From IMG/VR virus record IMGVR_UViG_3300025127_000022, positions 1 through 64,000 of that record: 64,000 bases of DNA. One strand, given 5' to 3'. The position numbers were made by a program, and so were the translations under genes. This document shows positions 40,483 through 48,547 of this stretch, piece after piece (position 1 is the first letter of the stretch; every line of letters starts with the position of its first letter). The notes below the pieces were generated by a model that saw nothing but the letters and a program-made list of their open reading frames with translations, was not told where the DNA came from and searched no databases. The stretch is from a virus.

Positions 40483-41426
40483 TCATCTAGGTCTTCTAAA
40501 CTTTTTTTCATGGCTTGTGCCATATAAGTATACTCTAAACTTTTAGTCACTAGACTATCTACATCCAGTGTTGTTGTAGTGTTATCTTCATATAATGTCC
40601 ATTGAGGTTCTACAGTTGTTTGTGTTGTTGGTGTTGGATTTCCATCATATACGTCTGCTCTTACCCCAAAATCTATAGGTATTACATTACAATTATCAGC
40701 ACTTTTTTTTAGTTGTTGTGCTCTTTCTTTGTCCCTACCTTTAAAGTAATCTGAATTAGGTTGTTTAATGGTTAAATAATGGTCTAAAACAATTTGTGTA
40801 ATTTTAGAAGGTACATCAAGTGTAAGAGAGTCTACTTTCCTATCTTCAACATCCCACCAACTCATCTCTATACTTTTATTTTTTTCAAAATACCAATGAA
40901 CACCAAATTTTTCATCTGTACCTAATTTTATGACGTATAGTAATACCCCGTCATTTGAATAATTGTAAAAGGCTTTGTCATCTTCTCTACTACTCGTACA
41001 CCACTTAGTTCCCGCACCATAAATTTTAGAAGACTCATAACTTAATGGTTTTATTATTAACCATTCTTTGTCTTTATATAAAATAGAGATTTCTTTTTTT
41101 AAATCTTTTTTCTTTAGTTTTAATTCAGCATAAACTAATTGTTCATGTAAATCTCTAAAATCTTTAATTAGTGATATATCCTTAATATTAGTTCTATTAT
41201 TATTTAAGTGTTCATTAAAATCTCTTAATGCACGTAAATTTTCTATACCAATCAAATGAGTTATTTCAGATGTGACATATTTTTTAAACTCAGAAGATTC
41301 TTCTTTAAATCGTTTAAGTAATAATGTTAGAAACTTATTAGTTTTTGAAGGGTCTAGTTCTGCTAGGATATCAATAATATTAATAACCAAGCCCTTATGT
41401 TGGTTTTTTAAATCTTTTTTTCCCAT
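40479..41426 (-). CDS. KWCTS-motif phage protein
   Basis: A 315-residue protein. The central KIYGAGTKWCTSSRED (135-150) followed by a beta domain (LLYVIKLGTDEKFGVHWY) is a motif found in many large-phage proteins of unknown function, often preceded by a segment like WLIIKPLSYESS. The N-terminal half is helical, the C-terminus low-complexity Thr/Asp. A TATTTATA box faces it at 41478-41485, 52 nt upstream. Confidence 0.6.
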   Translation of the reverse strand: MGKKDLKNQHKGLVINIIDILAELDPSKTNKFLTLLLKRFKEESSEFKKYVTSEITHLIGIENLRALRDFNEHLNNNRTNIKDISLIKDFRDLHEQLVYAELKLKKKDLKKEISILYKDKEWLIIKPLSYESSKIYGAGTKWCTSSREDDKAFYNYSNDGVLLYVIKLGTDEKFGVHWYFEKNKSIEMSWWDVEDRKVDSLTLDVPSKITQIVLDHYLTIKQPNSDYFKGRDKERAQQLKKSADNCNVIPIDFGVRADVYDGNPTPTTQTTVEPQWTLYEDNTTTTLDVDSLVTKSLEYTYMAQAMKKSLEDLDD

Positions 41427-41477
41427 AACATAATTGTATTAATTTTTTTTAGTAAAGGAAATGTCTTTTGCTTACAT

Positions 41478-41485
41478 TATAAATA
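41478..41485 (-). promoter_or_regulatory. TATTTATA phage promoter (minus strand)
   Basis: 51 nt before the ATG at 41426 in the sense direction of that gene; the spacing is long, so the assignment is tentative. Confidence 0.35.
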
Positions 41486-41509
41486 CTTATTCTCAAAAAT
41501 AATATCATT

Positions 41510-41656
41510 ATGGAATTGTACGACATTATAGAATTACTAAATGAAGCCATTCAAGACGAGGATTGGGATTTAGTAGAAACATGTAAGAACAAGTTAGAGG
41601 AGGCTTATGATTTAAACGACGGTAGTCTAGACAATTATTTTGAAATAGAGGACTAG
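41510..41656 (+). CDS. 48-residue acidic peptide
   Basis: MELYDIIELLNEAIQDED continues as a helical, acidic peptide (LVETCKNKLEEAYDL). The LLNE near the start recalls the tag, but the length speaks against it. It overlaps the convergent lipoprotein gene by four bases. Confidence 0.5.
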   Translation: MELYDIIELLNEAIQDEDWDLVETCKNKLEEAYDLNDGSLDNYFEIED

Positions 41657-42564
41657 TTAATTCTTTCCATCCACACACTTATAGAACCCGAGGTTCCAAA
41701 AATACCATTCATTGTAAGGTTATTTAATTCTCCTTCATCGATGAAAGACAACCCTACTTGCCCTGAATAGTTACCACCAAAAGTCACACATTCGTATAAT
41801 GTAAGATTATAAAGATTATTACCAGTATTGTTAGAGAAAGAGTAAGTATTAGGATTGGAACCGTTTATATCATAGGAAACACCACTTACAAAGTTAATAG
41901 TATCATTAGGATAAACTGGTGTCATACCATCATCATATCTAGTGATAACCCAAGAAGTACCATTTAATTGTAAATGTCCAGGAACTGTACCAGTCACTAA
42001 ATCTACGGTTCCACCGTATTCATAGTCAAATTGACTGTCGTAAGTACAAGAGGGACAACTATAGCCACTTCTTACAAAAGTTAAAACACTGTAGTAGTGG
42101 TAATTATCACCATGATTAGATTCATTAGATTCGTATACTTTAACATTTAAAACATCATCAGTGAAATTTAAAATTCCTAAACTTCTCGCAGACCCATAGG
42201 GAGGTATACCTAAAAGTCTATACTGTGTCCTACTTCCACTACCATGAGTACTATACTCATAAGTGTTACCATTATCTAAAGTAAAAATTCCATCCTCAAA
42301 ATACCAAGTAGTAACATTTTGTTCTATGTTGTCTACATCCACTAAAGAACCTCCGAATATATCTAAATTAGATACTGTCTGATTACCATCAAAATGGTCA
42401 TAATAAATCAAATCTCCTGTAGTTAAATTTTCAGTATAAACTTTTGCATTAACTAAAACCCACTCAGTACCTTCAATGGTCGGTATGTCTACCTCAAATT
42501 CATATTTTTCACAACTCGTGAAAACTAAACTCAATAAAGTAAGATATAAAAAAATTCTGTTCAT
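41653..42564 (-). CDS. Surface-type lipoprotein
   Basis: A 303-residue lipoprotein: signal MNRIFLYLTLLSLVFTSC with the lipobox Cys, mature start CEKYEFEV, close to the Bacteroidota export signal C-x-K. The mature part is a duplicated lipocalin-like unit: IEGTEWVLVNAKVY (~30-175) and LNGTSWVITRYDDG (~200-300). The resemblance to the 13697 lipoprotein (NLEGVWEMTSF) is in the layout only. Probably at the cell surface. A TATCTTTG box lies 41 nt before the ATG. Confidence 0.7.
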   Translation of the reverse strand: MNRIFLYLTLLSLVFTSCEKYEFEVDIPTIEGTEWVLVNAKVYTENLTTGDLIYYDHFDGNQTVSNLDIFGGSLVDVDNIEQNVTTWYFEDGIFTLDNGNTYEYSTHGSGSRTQYRLLGIPPYGSARSLGILNFTDDVLNVKVYESNESNHGDNYHYYSVLTFVRSGYSCPSCTYDSQFDYEYGGTVDLVTGTVPGHLQLNGTSWVITRYDDGMTPVYPNDTINFVSGVSYDINGSNPNTYSFSNNTGNNLYNLTLYECVTFGGNYSGQVGLSFIDEGELNNLTMNGIFGTSGSISVWMERIN

Positions 42565-42605
42565 AGATAAATGTTTTAAATGTGTGTATTTTGTCTTTAA
42601 TAGTA

Positions 42606-42613
42606 CAAAGATA
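42606..42613 (-). promoter_or_regulatory. TATCTTTG host-like promoter
   Basis: Minus strand, 41 nt before the ATG at 42564. Confidence 0.45.
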
Positions 42614-42637
42614 AATAATTATTCTTTAATAACCAAA

Positions 42638-42645
42638 TATTTATA
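42638..42645 (+). promoter_or_regulatory. TATTTATA phage promoter
   Basis: 15 nt before the ATG at 42661; heads the 42661-44395 tagged gene block. Confidence 0.55.
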
Positions 42646-42660
42646 GGAAAAAAGTATAAA

Positions 42661-42984
42661 ATGGGAAACGCATTTAAATTAAGTCTTCATCTTGAACATA
42701 TTGTAAAAGATATAGTTAACAAGAAAAAAGTGCACTACACTGAAGAAGGTTTAAGAGAAAACATATTTACCTTTCTTGATACTATTTATGATAATAGGAA
42801 GAAGTTTAAATTGACCGAAGCAACAAAATTAATTAAGGGAGGTTTTAGGGACCAATTAATTGAAGAAGCTGTATGTGAAATGTCAGATGATGAAGATTAT
42901 CTTACTTCTACTATTAATAAAAAAATTAATAACCTTTCAAAACACTACATAAGAGAGTGGATAAATAAAAAAATAAGCAAATGA
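42661..42984 (+). CDS. 107-residue helical protein
   Basis: MGNAFKLSLHLEHIVKDI then VNKKKVHYTEEG is a tag-like start with basic residues. The rest is helical (RDQLIEEAVCEMSDDEDY, HYIREWINKKISK). It heads a block of five genes, all with tag-like starts. Unknown function. Confidence 0.6.
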   Translation: MGNAFKLSLHLEHIVKDIVNKKKVHYTEEGLRENIFTFLDTIYDNRKKFKLTEATKLIKGGFRDQLIEEAVCEMSDDEDYLTSTINKKINNLSKHYIREWINKKISK

Positions 42985-43301
42985 AAAAAGTAATAAGACT
43001 TACTGAATCTGAATTAGTTAGAATTATAGAGAATTTAACCTTAGGTCATGAATTAGAAGAAAAAAAAGAAACCTCTAAAACAAAAAGTGAACCATTACCT
43101 AAAAGTGCTAATCCCGTAGCTAAAGATATTTTTAAAAAAATTGAAGGACATTTAAATGCAACTAAAGGAGCTTTCAGCTTAAAAGATAAAAATGTAACTG
43201 AAAATTTTGAAGACGATAAGTTGTATAAGAAATGGAATTGGAAAACCAATAATGGTAAAGTTAATGTAACTGTTACTGTTGATGTTAAAATGAATGATTA
43301 A
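42981..43301 (+). CDS. Small tagged protein
   Basis: A 106-residue protein with a model tag MKKVIRLTESELVRIIEN then LTLGHELEEKK. The mature part is Lys-rich with a beta-strand end (WNWKTNNGKVNVTVTVDV). It overlaps the gene before by four bases. Confidence 0.65.
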   Translation: MKKVIRLTESELVRIIENLTLGHELEEKKETSKTKSEPLPKSANPVAKDIFKKIEGHLNATKGAFSLKDKNVTENFEDDKLYKKWNWKTNNGKVNVTVTVDVKMND

Positions 43302-43303
43302 TA

Positions 43304-44395
43304 ATGAATAAGGTAACAGTAAATGAAACTGAATTAATTACAATCATTAAAACAATGATTAGTGAACAAGAAGGTACTGCTGGAGGTGGTGTTGAAGCTG
43401 GAACTTCAGATGCTGGTGGTACTGGTGCAAAAACGTGGGAAACTGGTTTAACCAGAGGTTCAGCTAATCCTGCTGGTGGTGGTGTAAGTCACTGGGCAGA
43501 CTCTTATTCTATTAGTAGAGGTAAAGCAAATCCTTTATGGGAAGATAGTGATGAAGAAGGTATGTTTGATATGGAGGTAGAAGATGATGGGTTTACTACA
43601 GCAGATAGAGATATTAGGTCTTATTATAACAAACCTTCATTTGATGAGATGAAAAGAAAACATTCATTAGATTATGATACAGAGTTTGATGTGGACTTAC
43701 TAAATGAAAGTAAGTGGTACAATACTTTTTTAGATTTTGTGGGGATTGTAGACCCAACAGGTATCGCTGATGGTATTAACGCCATGTCTTACTTTAGACA
43801 AGGTGATATTCTATATGGAATGTTAAGTTTGATATCTCTAGTACCATATGTTGGAGACGCTATAGCTAAACCATTTATTGGTTTAATGAAAGCAGGAAAA
43901 ATAAATGCTAAAGCTATTAACGCTGGACTTAAAAGTGGTAATGCTGCTAAAGTAGCTTCGGAGATGGGTAAAACAAAGGCTGGTAAAGCTGTTCTTGAAA
44001 GTATGAAAAATCCATCAACACAAGGATTCTTAGGTAAGATAATATCTAAAATAGGGAAATTACCAGGATTTAGGGCTTTCTCTAAAGACGCAAAGACATA
44101 TGTTAGAGTATTCACTCAAGCAGCAAAACAAACAGGAAAAGTTAAAATATTCCGTAAGAGTGGTGGATTACTAACTAGAATGCAAAGAAAAGGATTATTA
44201 AACAGAACAAAATTATATTCTAAATTTATAAACTACCTTACAGGAACTGGTGTAGGAGCAGCAGCAATAGAAGGTATGGATGAAGGAACATTAAATGGCA
44301 AATTTGAGGAATTTTTAAAGTCAGACGAGGGAACCAGTTTCTTTAACGACTTAAATAAACAAGACCAAGGAGATTTTGTGGATGCCTTAAAGTAA
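43304..44395 (+). CDS. Tagged protein with pre-toxin-like hydrophobic domain
   Basis: A 363-residue protein. Tag MNKVTVNETELITIIKTM then ISEQEG. A Gly/Ala/Thr linker follows (~25-65), then a segment (~143-191) FVGIVDPTGIADGINAMS and LISLVPYVGDAIAKP that matches the PT-TG (pre-toxin) linker of polymorphic toxins, followed by a Lys/Ala/Gly-rich helical part. No toxin catalytic motif is visible. A membrane-active, injected protein is a reasonable guess. It lies two bases after the previous tagged gene. Confidence 0.65.
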   Translation: MNKVTVNETELITIIKTMISEQEGTAGGGVEAGTSDAGGTGAKTWETGLTRGSANPAGGGVSHWADSYSISRGKANPLWEDSDEEGMFDMEVEDDGFTTADRDIRSYYNKPSFDEMKRKHSLDYDTEFDVDLLNESKWYNTFLDFVGIVDPTGIADGINAMSYFRQGDILYGMLSLISLVPYVGDAIAKPFIGLMKAGKINAKAINAGLKSGNAAKVASEMGKTKAGKAVLESMKNPSTQGFLGKIISKIGKLPGFRAFSKDAKTYVRVFTQAAKQTGKVKIFRKSGGLLTRMQRKGLLNRTKLYSKFINYLTGTGVGAAAIEGMDEGTLNGKFEEFLKSDEGTSFFNDLNKQDQGDFVDALK

Positions 44396-44424
44396 TAAAC
44401 AATAAATTTTAATAGATAACTAAA

Positions 44425-44432
44425 TATTTATA
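44425..44432 (+). promoter_or_regulatory. TATTTATA phage promoter
   Basis: 13 nt before the ATG at 44446. Confidence 0.55.
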
Positions 44433-44445
44433 AAAAAAAACAAAA

Positions 44446-46803
44446 ATGGAAAAACCTAAAATGTCATTGACCGAAGAACTAAGAAAAATAGACCATTTAA
44501 ATGGCTATGATAAAGAATTTACCTTAGAAGAGTCAAAAAAATACAGTGAAGAAACTAAAAATCGTACTTACGATTTAAACATATTAACAGAAGAAGAAGC
44601 TAAAATCAAATATAAAGATTTTTTAAATGAGGGAAAAAAACCTGAACTACTTCTAGAATTTTTACCTGCTATTGCTAGTGGTATCGTTAGACTTTTACCT
44701 TTTGCTGGAAGAGCTCTTGCAAGTGTAGGTAGGTTCGGAGCTAGAGGGGGTAAACTATTTAAAAAGTTTCCTAAAATGGGAAAAGCTTTAGGTTTTGGTA
44801 AAATTTCAACAAAAGGATTAAACCTTGGTAAGGCAACTCCATTAGCTGCTAGAGGTTTTACAGGTGCGGGTGGTAAAATGGGTGGTAAAGTAGTACCAGG
44901 TTTACTTAATGCACAAGCTACTAGAGGATTAGGTTCTTTACTTACATGGGGAACTGGAGCGTGGTTGGTTAACTCTTTTGCAAGTGGTAGTAGTACCCCT
45001 TTACCAGGAGACGCGGTAGCGGGTCAAGAAGATTGGGCAAATGGTGAACAACCATCAAAAGAAGATTGGATGTCTATGTGTTTTGCACCCGAGTACTATG
45101 AAAGTTTAGTACAAATGGATAATGATGATAGTAATGTAACCGTAACTTTTCAGTCAGAAGCAGATATTGTACAAATCGCAACAGCTATTAATGACGCTAC
45201 TGAAGGTGGTGAAAAATATTTTGGTAAAGGTATTGTTGATTTTTTAACTTTTGATGTAGCCGCGGGAGCAGGTACTGACGAAGACACTATTTTTAGAGCC
45301 TTCCAACAAATTAATACTGTTGGGGACTGTTCACATCTAGCTAAAATGTATCAACTTAAATTTGATGTTCCTTTAATAGAGGAATTATATGATGAATTAG
45401 ATGAAGCTGACTTAAATCAAATTTACAATATTCTAAAAGGAAAACCATTAGCAATTATTAATGGTAAAAGAATATTCACTAATGATGATTTAGATGAGTT
45501 ATTAGAAAAAGAAGCTAAAGAGGTAATTGAAAGACCTGAAGGTTTACCAGCTTATAGATTAAAATTTAATAGTTTATTTGGAGGAGCACTGGTAGATGTA
45601 TTTGTAGGTGTGGATGACGCGGGAACTTCAGCATTAGCAGCTGTATTTAAATCTGGTAGTAAAGATTATTTGGGACAATTCCAATATGTAGAAAACTCTG
45701 AAGAAAAATACTTTTTCCAAACACCAACAGGTGAAGTAGGTGCAGTTACTGATGAAGACGACAAAGCAAAACTTGCAAAAATATTCGGTAAAGCAGATGA
45801 TGAATCAGACGCGGAAAAAGATATATTAATTTTAACTAAAGATATTGAAGTTGATGGTACAATATATGATGTAGACGAAAATTTGGCAGACATCGAAGGA
45901 CCAGAAGGTACTGCTGATGAATATATAGATGAGTTAGTTAGAGATAACCCTACTACAGCTAAAAGAAAACCTACCGCACTCCAAGGAGCTGCTATCGCAT
46001 TAGCGATGGGTGTTAAAGATTTTGAGGTTTTAACAGAATCAATCACAGGATTAGCTGAAGTTTTAGGTGAAAGTAAATTAGTCGTAGAACAAAAATACAC
46101 CGTTAACTTTGATAAAGATGATGACAAATACTCAATTCGAAGAGTAAGAAGAACAAGTGGAAATACTGAAGAAAAACCAGAAACTACAAAAGATGATAGT
46201 AGTAGTAGTTCATCTTATGGTGTAGCACCAACGTTAACTGCAGTTGCAGCTGGTAATGGGATAATCAAGAAAGGTATGAGAGGAGATTCAGTAGCAGCAA
46301 TACAAAGAATGTTAAATATGAGTCCTATAACTGGTATATTTAATTCAGCTACAGAAAAAGAAGTGAGAGATTACCAATCTTCAAATAGACTTAAAGTAGA
46401 TGGTATAGTTGGTCCAGAAACTGCTGGTTTAATGGTTAAAGGAATGGATTTTAAAGGAAATGAAAAACCTACACCAGAAAGAGAAGTCGCTTCTTCGGAA
46501 ACCAAATCTACTGAAGAAGAAATAAAAAATACTTCTGGAAGATTTAGTAGTAAAGATGCCGCTGAACAAAGTTTAAAGAATCTAGAAAAGATAAACGATA
46601 CCAAAGCTACAAAAAGTGAATGTGTAATGGTTATAGCTGCAGCATCTAAAGCACTACCAACAATAGGAGGACCTAACACTTATAAAGTATTACAATACTG
46701 TTACGCAGCGTACAACTTTGGTTTAGGAAAAGAAACTAGACGTGTTAAAAGAGCGTATGGAATTAAAGGTGACGGTGATTTAAGAAATAAAAGAAGAAGA
46801 TAA
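44446..46803 (+). CDS. Tagged peptidoglycan-binding protein, membrane-active and annexin-like
   Basis: A 785-residue protein. The N-terminal ~65 residues hold several tag-like units (MSLTEELRKIDHLNG, LEESKKY, ILTEEEAKIKYKDFLNEG). A hydrophobic, glycine- and lysine-rich stretch (~68-175; LLEFLPAIASGIVRLLPF) could insert in membranes. Then AGAGTDEDTIFRAF (~274-287), an annexin-like segment, a repeat-containing middle, a PG_binding_1 domain (~603-666; KKGMRGDSVAAIQRML, LKVDGIVGPETAG) and the C-terminal KRAYGIKGDGD block. It is paralogous to the 30381 protein in tag, GTDED segment, wall domain and tail. Probably a virion protein acting on the wall. Confidence 0.72.
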   Translation: MEKPKMSLTEELRKIDHLNGYDKEFTLEESKKYSEETKNRTYDLNILTEEEAKIKYKDFLNEGKKPELLLEFLPAIASGIVRLLPFAGRALASVGRFGARGGKLFKKFPKMGKALGFGKISTKGLNLGKATPLAARGFTGAGGKMGGKVVPGLLNAQATRGLGSLLTWGTGAWLVNSFASGSSTPLPGDAVAGQEDWANGEQPSKEDWMSMCFAPEYYESLVQMDNDDSNVTVTFQSEADIVQIATAINDATEGGEKYFGKGIVDFLTFDVAAGAGTDEDTIFRAFQQINTVGDCSHLAKMYQLKFDVPLIEELYDELDEADLNQIYNILKGKPLAIINGKRIFTNDDLDELLEKEAKEVIERPEGLPAYRLKFNSLFGGALVDVFVGVDDAGTSALAAVFKSGSKDYLGQFQYVENSEEKYFFQTPTGEVGAVTDEDDKAKLAKIFGKADDESDAEKDILILTKDIEVDGTIYDVDENLADIEGPEGTADEYIDELVRDNPTTAKRKPTALQGAAIALAMGVKDFEVLTESITGLAEVLGESKLVVEQKYTVNFDKDDDKYSIRRVRRTSGNTEEKPETTKDDSSSSSSYGVAPTLTAVAAGNGIIKKGMRGDSVAAIQRMLNMSPITGIFNSATEKEVRDYQSSNRLKVDGIVGPETAGLMVKGMDFKGNEKPTPEREVASSETKSTEEEIKNTSGRFSSKDAAEQSLKNLEKINDTKATKSECVMVIAAASKALPTIGGPNTYKVLQYCYAAYNFGLGKETRRVKRAYGIKGDGDLRNKRRR

Positions 46804-46816
46804 AATATAATAGATA

Positions 46817-47665
46817 ATGTCTAAAATACAATTTAAAGAATCAGAATTAGTATCATTTATTGAAGATTTAGTAAATGAAGAAAAAGTAAAACAACAAAAA
46901 CCAGTTCTTTCAGAATCAAAAGAAAGAAAAATAGGTATATGGATGGATAGATTTTCCAGAAGAAATCAAGGTAAATCACCAGACACTATATTTGAAAACT
47001 ATGTACAAGAAATCCATAGATTAAATAGAAATGGGATTACTACTGACGACTTATCTAACTATCTTGTAAAACATGAAAATATACTTAGTGAACAAGCTGC
47101 ATTTACAATGTCTCAAAACCAAGGAGTTATGGGTACATTGTGGGAAACAATTCGTGAAAAATTATATAGATGGATTTTAGGTTTTATGGGCATTAAAGAC
47201 GGTGAATTAAAAGAAATACTTGCAACATCTCTAGGTAACGTACCATTTACCCAGTTACCTAAATTAATGAATTGTGAATACTTAACTCCTATATTAACTA
47301 AAGGTGTTTTAGAATATGGTGTAAGAAGAGTTAACAGACAATTAACTGGTATGGGTGGAACAGTAGAACAAATATTTGGTAACTCACTGACTAACTTAGG
47401 TGATAACATGGAATTCTATAAAGAATTAGAAAAACAAGTAAGAGACTATCTATGTGGAGCTTTAGGTAAAAAGAAAGACCAAGTACAGGATGCTTTAAAG
47501 GATGTAGAAGAAAAGAAAAACCAACAATTTAAAGGGCAAGACCTTGGTGGTGGTGGAGAAGTACCACCTGAAACATCAGGTCAAGGTACCGCATCTTCTG
47601 GTGGCGGACTTAGTGATATAGCTCAAAAGTATTTCCAACAGTTTATGCAAAATCTCGGAAGATAA
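46817..47665 (+). CDS. Tagged hypothetical protein
   Basis: A 282-residue protein. Tag MSKIQFKESELVSFIEDL then VNEEKVKQQ. The body is helical with TLWETIREKLYRWILGF (~117-133) as a possible membrane-associated helix and a Gly/Ser-rich tail. It is the last gene before a strong terminator. Unknown function. Confidence 0.65.
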   Translation: MSKIQFKESELVSFIEDLVNEEKVKQQKPVLSESKERKIGIWMDRFSRRNQGKSPDTIFENYVQEIHRLNRNGITTDDLSNYLVKHENILSEQAAFTMSQNQGVMGTLWETIREKLYRWILGFMGIKDGELKEILATSLGNVPFTQLPKLMNCEYLTPILTKGVLEYGVRRVNRQLTGMGGTVEQIFGNSLTNLGDNMEFYKELEKQVRDYLCGALGKKKDQVQDALKDVEEKKNQQFKGQDLGGGGEVPPETSGQGTASSGGGLSDIAQKYFQQFMQNLGR

Positions 47666-47690
47666 TTATTAAATAATACATAAAAACAGA

Positions 47691-47716
47691 AAAGGTCCCA
47701 ATCGGGACCTTTTTTA
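47691..47716 (+). terminator. Rho-independent terminator
   Basis: AAAGGTCCC-AATC-GGGACCTTT then TTT. It ends the plus-strand tagged block and stands at the 3' side of the opposing tmRNA. Confidence 0.9.
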
Positions 47717-47718
47717 AT

Positions 47719-48127
47719 TGGTGGAGATGGGGGGATTCGAACCCCCGTCTTGTCCACTGTCTATTGTACCTATCCTACACGCTTAGTTTATTCTTTTATT
47801 CTCGGACTTACCCTTCTAGAATAAACAACCATCCAGAAGCCCCAACCATAATGTTGTTTAACCACCTTAATGGTATTGGTGCGGTCGATTTGTAGGATGA
47901 CACCTCATATACTATAGAAACAAATCTTAAATTCTATAGAAGAGATGGAGCTTTAGTCGTAATTTAATTACGCTACAGCTACAGTTGACTCCTCACGGAT
48001 AAGACCGAGAGTTGCCATGGTATCTAATACGTCGCCGATTAGAAGTATAAACCAGTTTTACAAGGTTAGTTTAGCCTCGACGTGCTGATATCAATCAAAC
48101 TAATGTCAATCAATTCCAGTCATCCCC
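47719..48127 (-). ncRNA. ssrA: tmRNA
   Basis: A 409-nt tmRNA. The 5' end GGGGATGACTGGAATTGA pairs through GGGGATG with CATCTCC before the encoded CCA at the 3' end; the T-loop region is GGGGGTTCGAATCCCCC. GCACGTCGAGG and CTTGTAAAAC match conserved blocks. The mRNA-like frame (48036-47968) follows TCTAATC, analogous to the usual UAGUC before the resume codon: it starts GGC GAC (Gly-Asp) and ends ACT GTA GCT GTA GCG TAA (Thr-Val-Ala-Val-Ala-stop), giving a 22-residue tag beginning GDVLDTM. This is longer than most, and the end is AVA rather than LAA. Trans-translation rescues stalled ribosomes and marks products for proteolysis. Confidence 0.93.
47968..48036 (-). other. tmRNA tag-peptide reading frame
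   Basis: 23 codons including stop; encodes Gly-Asp at the start and STVAVA at the end, with IREES in the middle. The first codon is inferred by alignment with known tmRNAs. Confidence 0.7.
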
Positions 48128-48183
48128 ATAATTCAAAGAACTTATATAAATACACCCGATAAATTAAAAAATTTATCTTAGGG

Positions 48184-48260
48184 TAGACGGAATGGGACTT
48201 GAACCCACATGTAACCAGTTACCCTTTCTACAAGGTATAAGCTTGAGGGGATACCCGTCT
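48184..48260 (-). tRNA. tRNA-like element, anticodon unclear
   Basis: A 7-bp acceptor (AGACGGG with TCCGTCT), discriminator A and a normal T arm (GTGGG-TTCAAGT-CCCAT) are clear. A short variable arm GTAAC-TG-GTTAC is possible. However, the D arm and a 7-nt anticodon loop cannot be drawn in the normal way; CCTTGTAGAAAGG suggests GUA (Tyr) or UGU (Thr) at best. GGTAT/ATACC can pair instead. It may be a degenerate tRNA or an unusual structure. Confidence 0.45.
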
Positions 48261-48268
48261 ATATCTAG

Positions 48269-48342
48269 TACACCCGATAGGATTCGAACCTATGACCTAC
48301 TGCTTAGAAGGCAGTTGCTCTATCCAGCTGAGCTACGGGTGC
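48269..48342 (-). tRNA. tRNA-Arg (UCU)
   Basis: A 74-nt canonical tRNA: acceptor GCACCCG / CGGGTGT, D arm GCTCAGCTGGATAGAGC, anticodon arm ACTGC-CTTCTAA-GCAGT with anticodon TCT, T arm ATAGG-TTCGAAT-CCTAT. CCA is not encoded. It reads AGA, by far the commonest Arg codon in these genes. Confidence 0.95.
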
Positions 48343-48350
48343 ATGTTGGG

Positions 48351-48436
48351 TACTCGGGGCGGGAATCGAACCCGCACGGACCTCACGGTCCAACAGATTT
48401 TAAGTCTGTCGTGTCTACCTATTCCACCACCCGAGC
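48351..48436 (-). tRNA. tRNA-Leu (UAA)
   Basis: An 86-nt class II tRNA: acceptor GCTCGGG / CCCGAGT, anticodon loop with TAA after CAGACT, long variable arm TTGGACCGTGAGGTCC, T arm GCGGG-TTCGATT-CCCGC. It reads TTA, the main Leu codon here. CCA is not encoded. Confidence 0.95.
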
Positions 48437-48535
48437 ATGTTTGTGTGATGATTACAGGACAAATATAGAATATAATTTCAATTAAACCAAATTAAAAAAG
48501 TTTAAATTTTATTTTTTTGTTTAAAATATTATTTG

Positions 48536-48543
48536 TATATTTG
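48536..48543 (+). promoter_or_regulatory. TATATTTG host-like promoter, leaderless type
   Basis: TATATTTG-TAGT-ATG with the start at 48548; 4 nt between box and ATG. Confidence 0.55.
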
Positions 48544-48547
48544 TAGT

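Noticed and set aside
48192-48485. Open frame of 97 codons on the plus strand over the RNA cluster
   Set aside because: It is antisense to the tRNA-like element, tRNA-Arg and tRNA-Leu; translations such as IRTYDLLLRRQLLYPAELR are a well-known artefact of reading tRNA genes.
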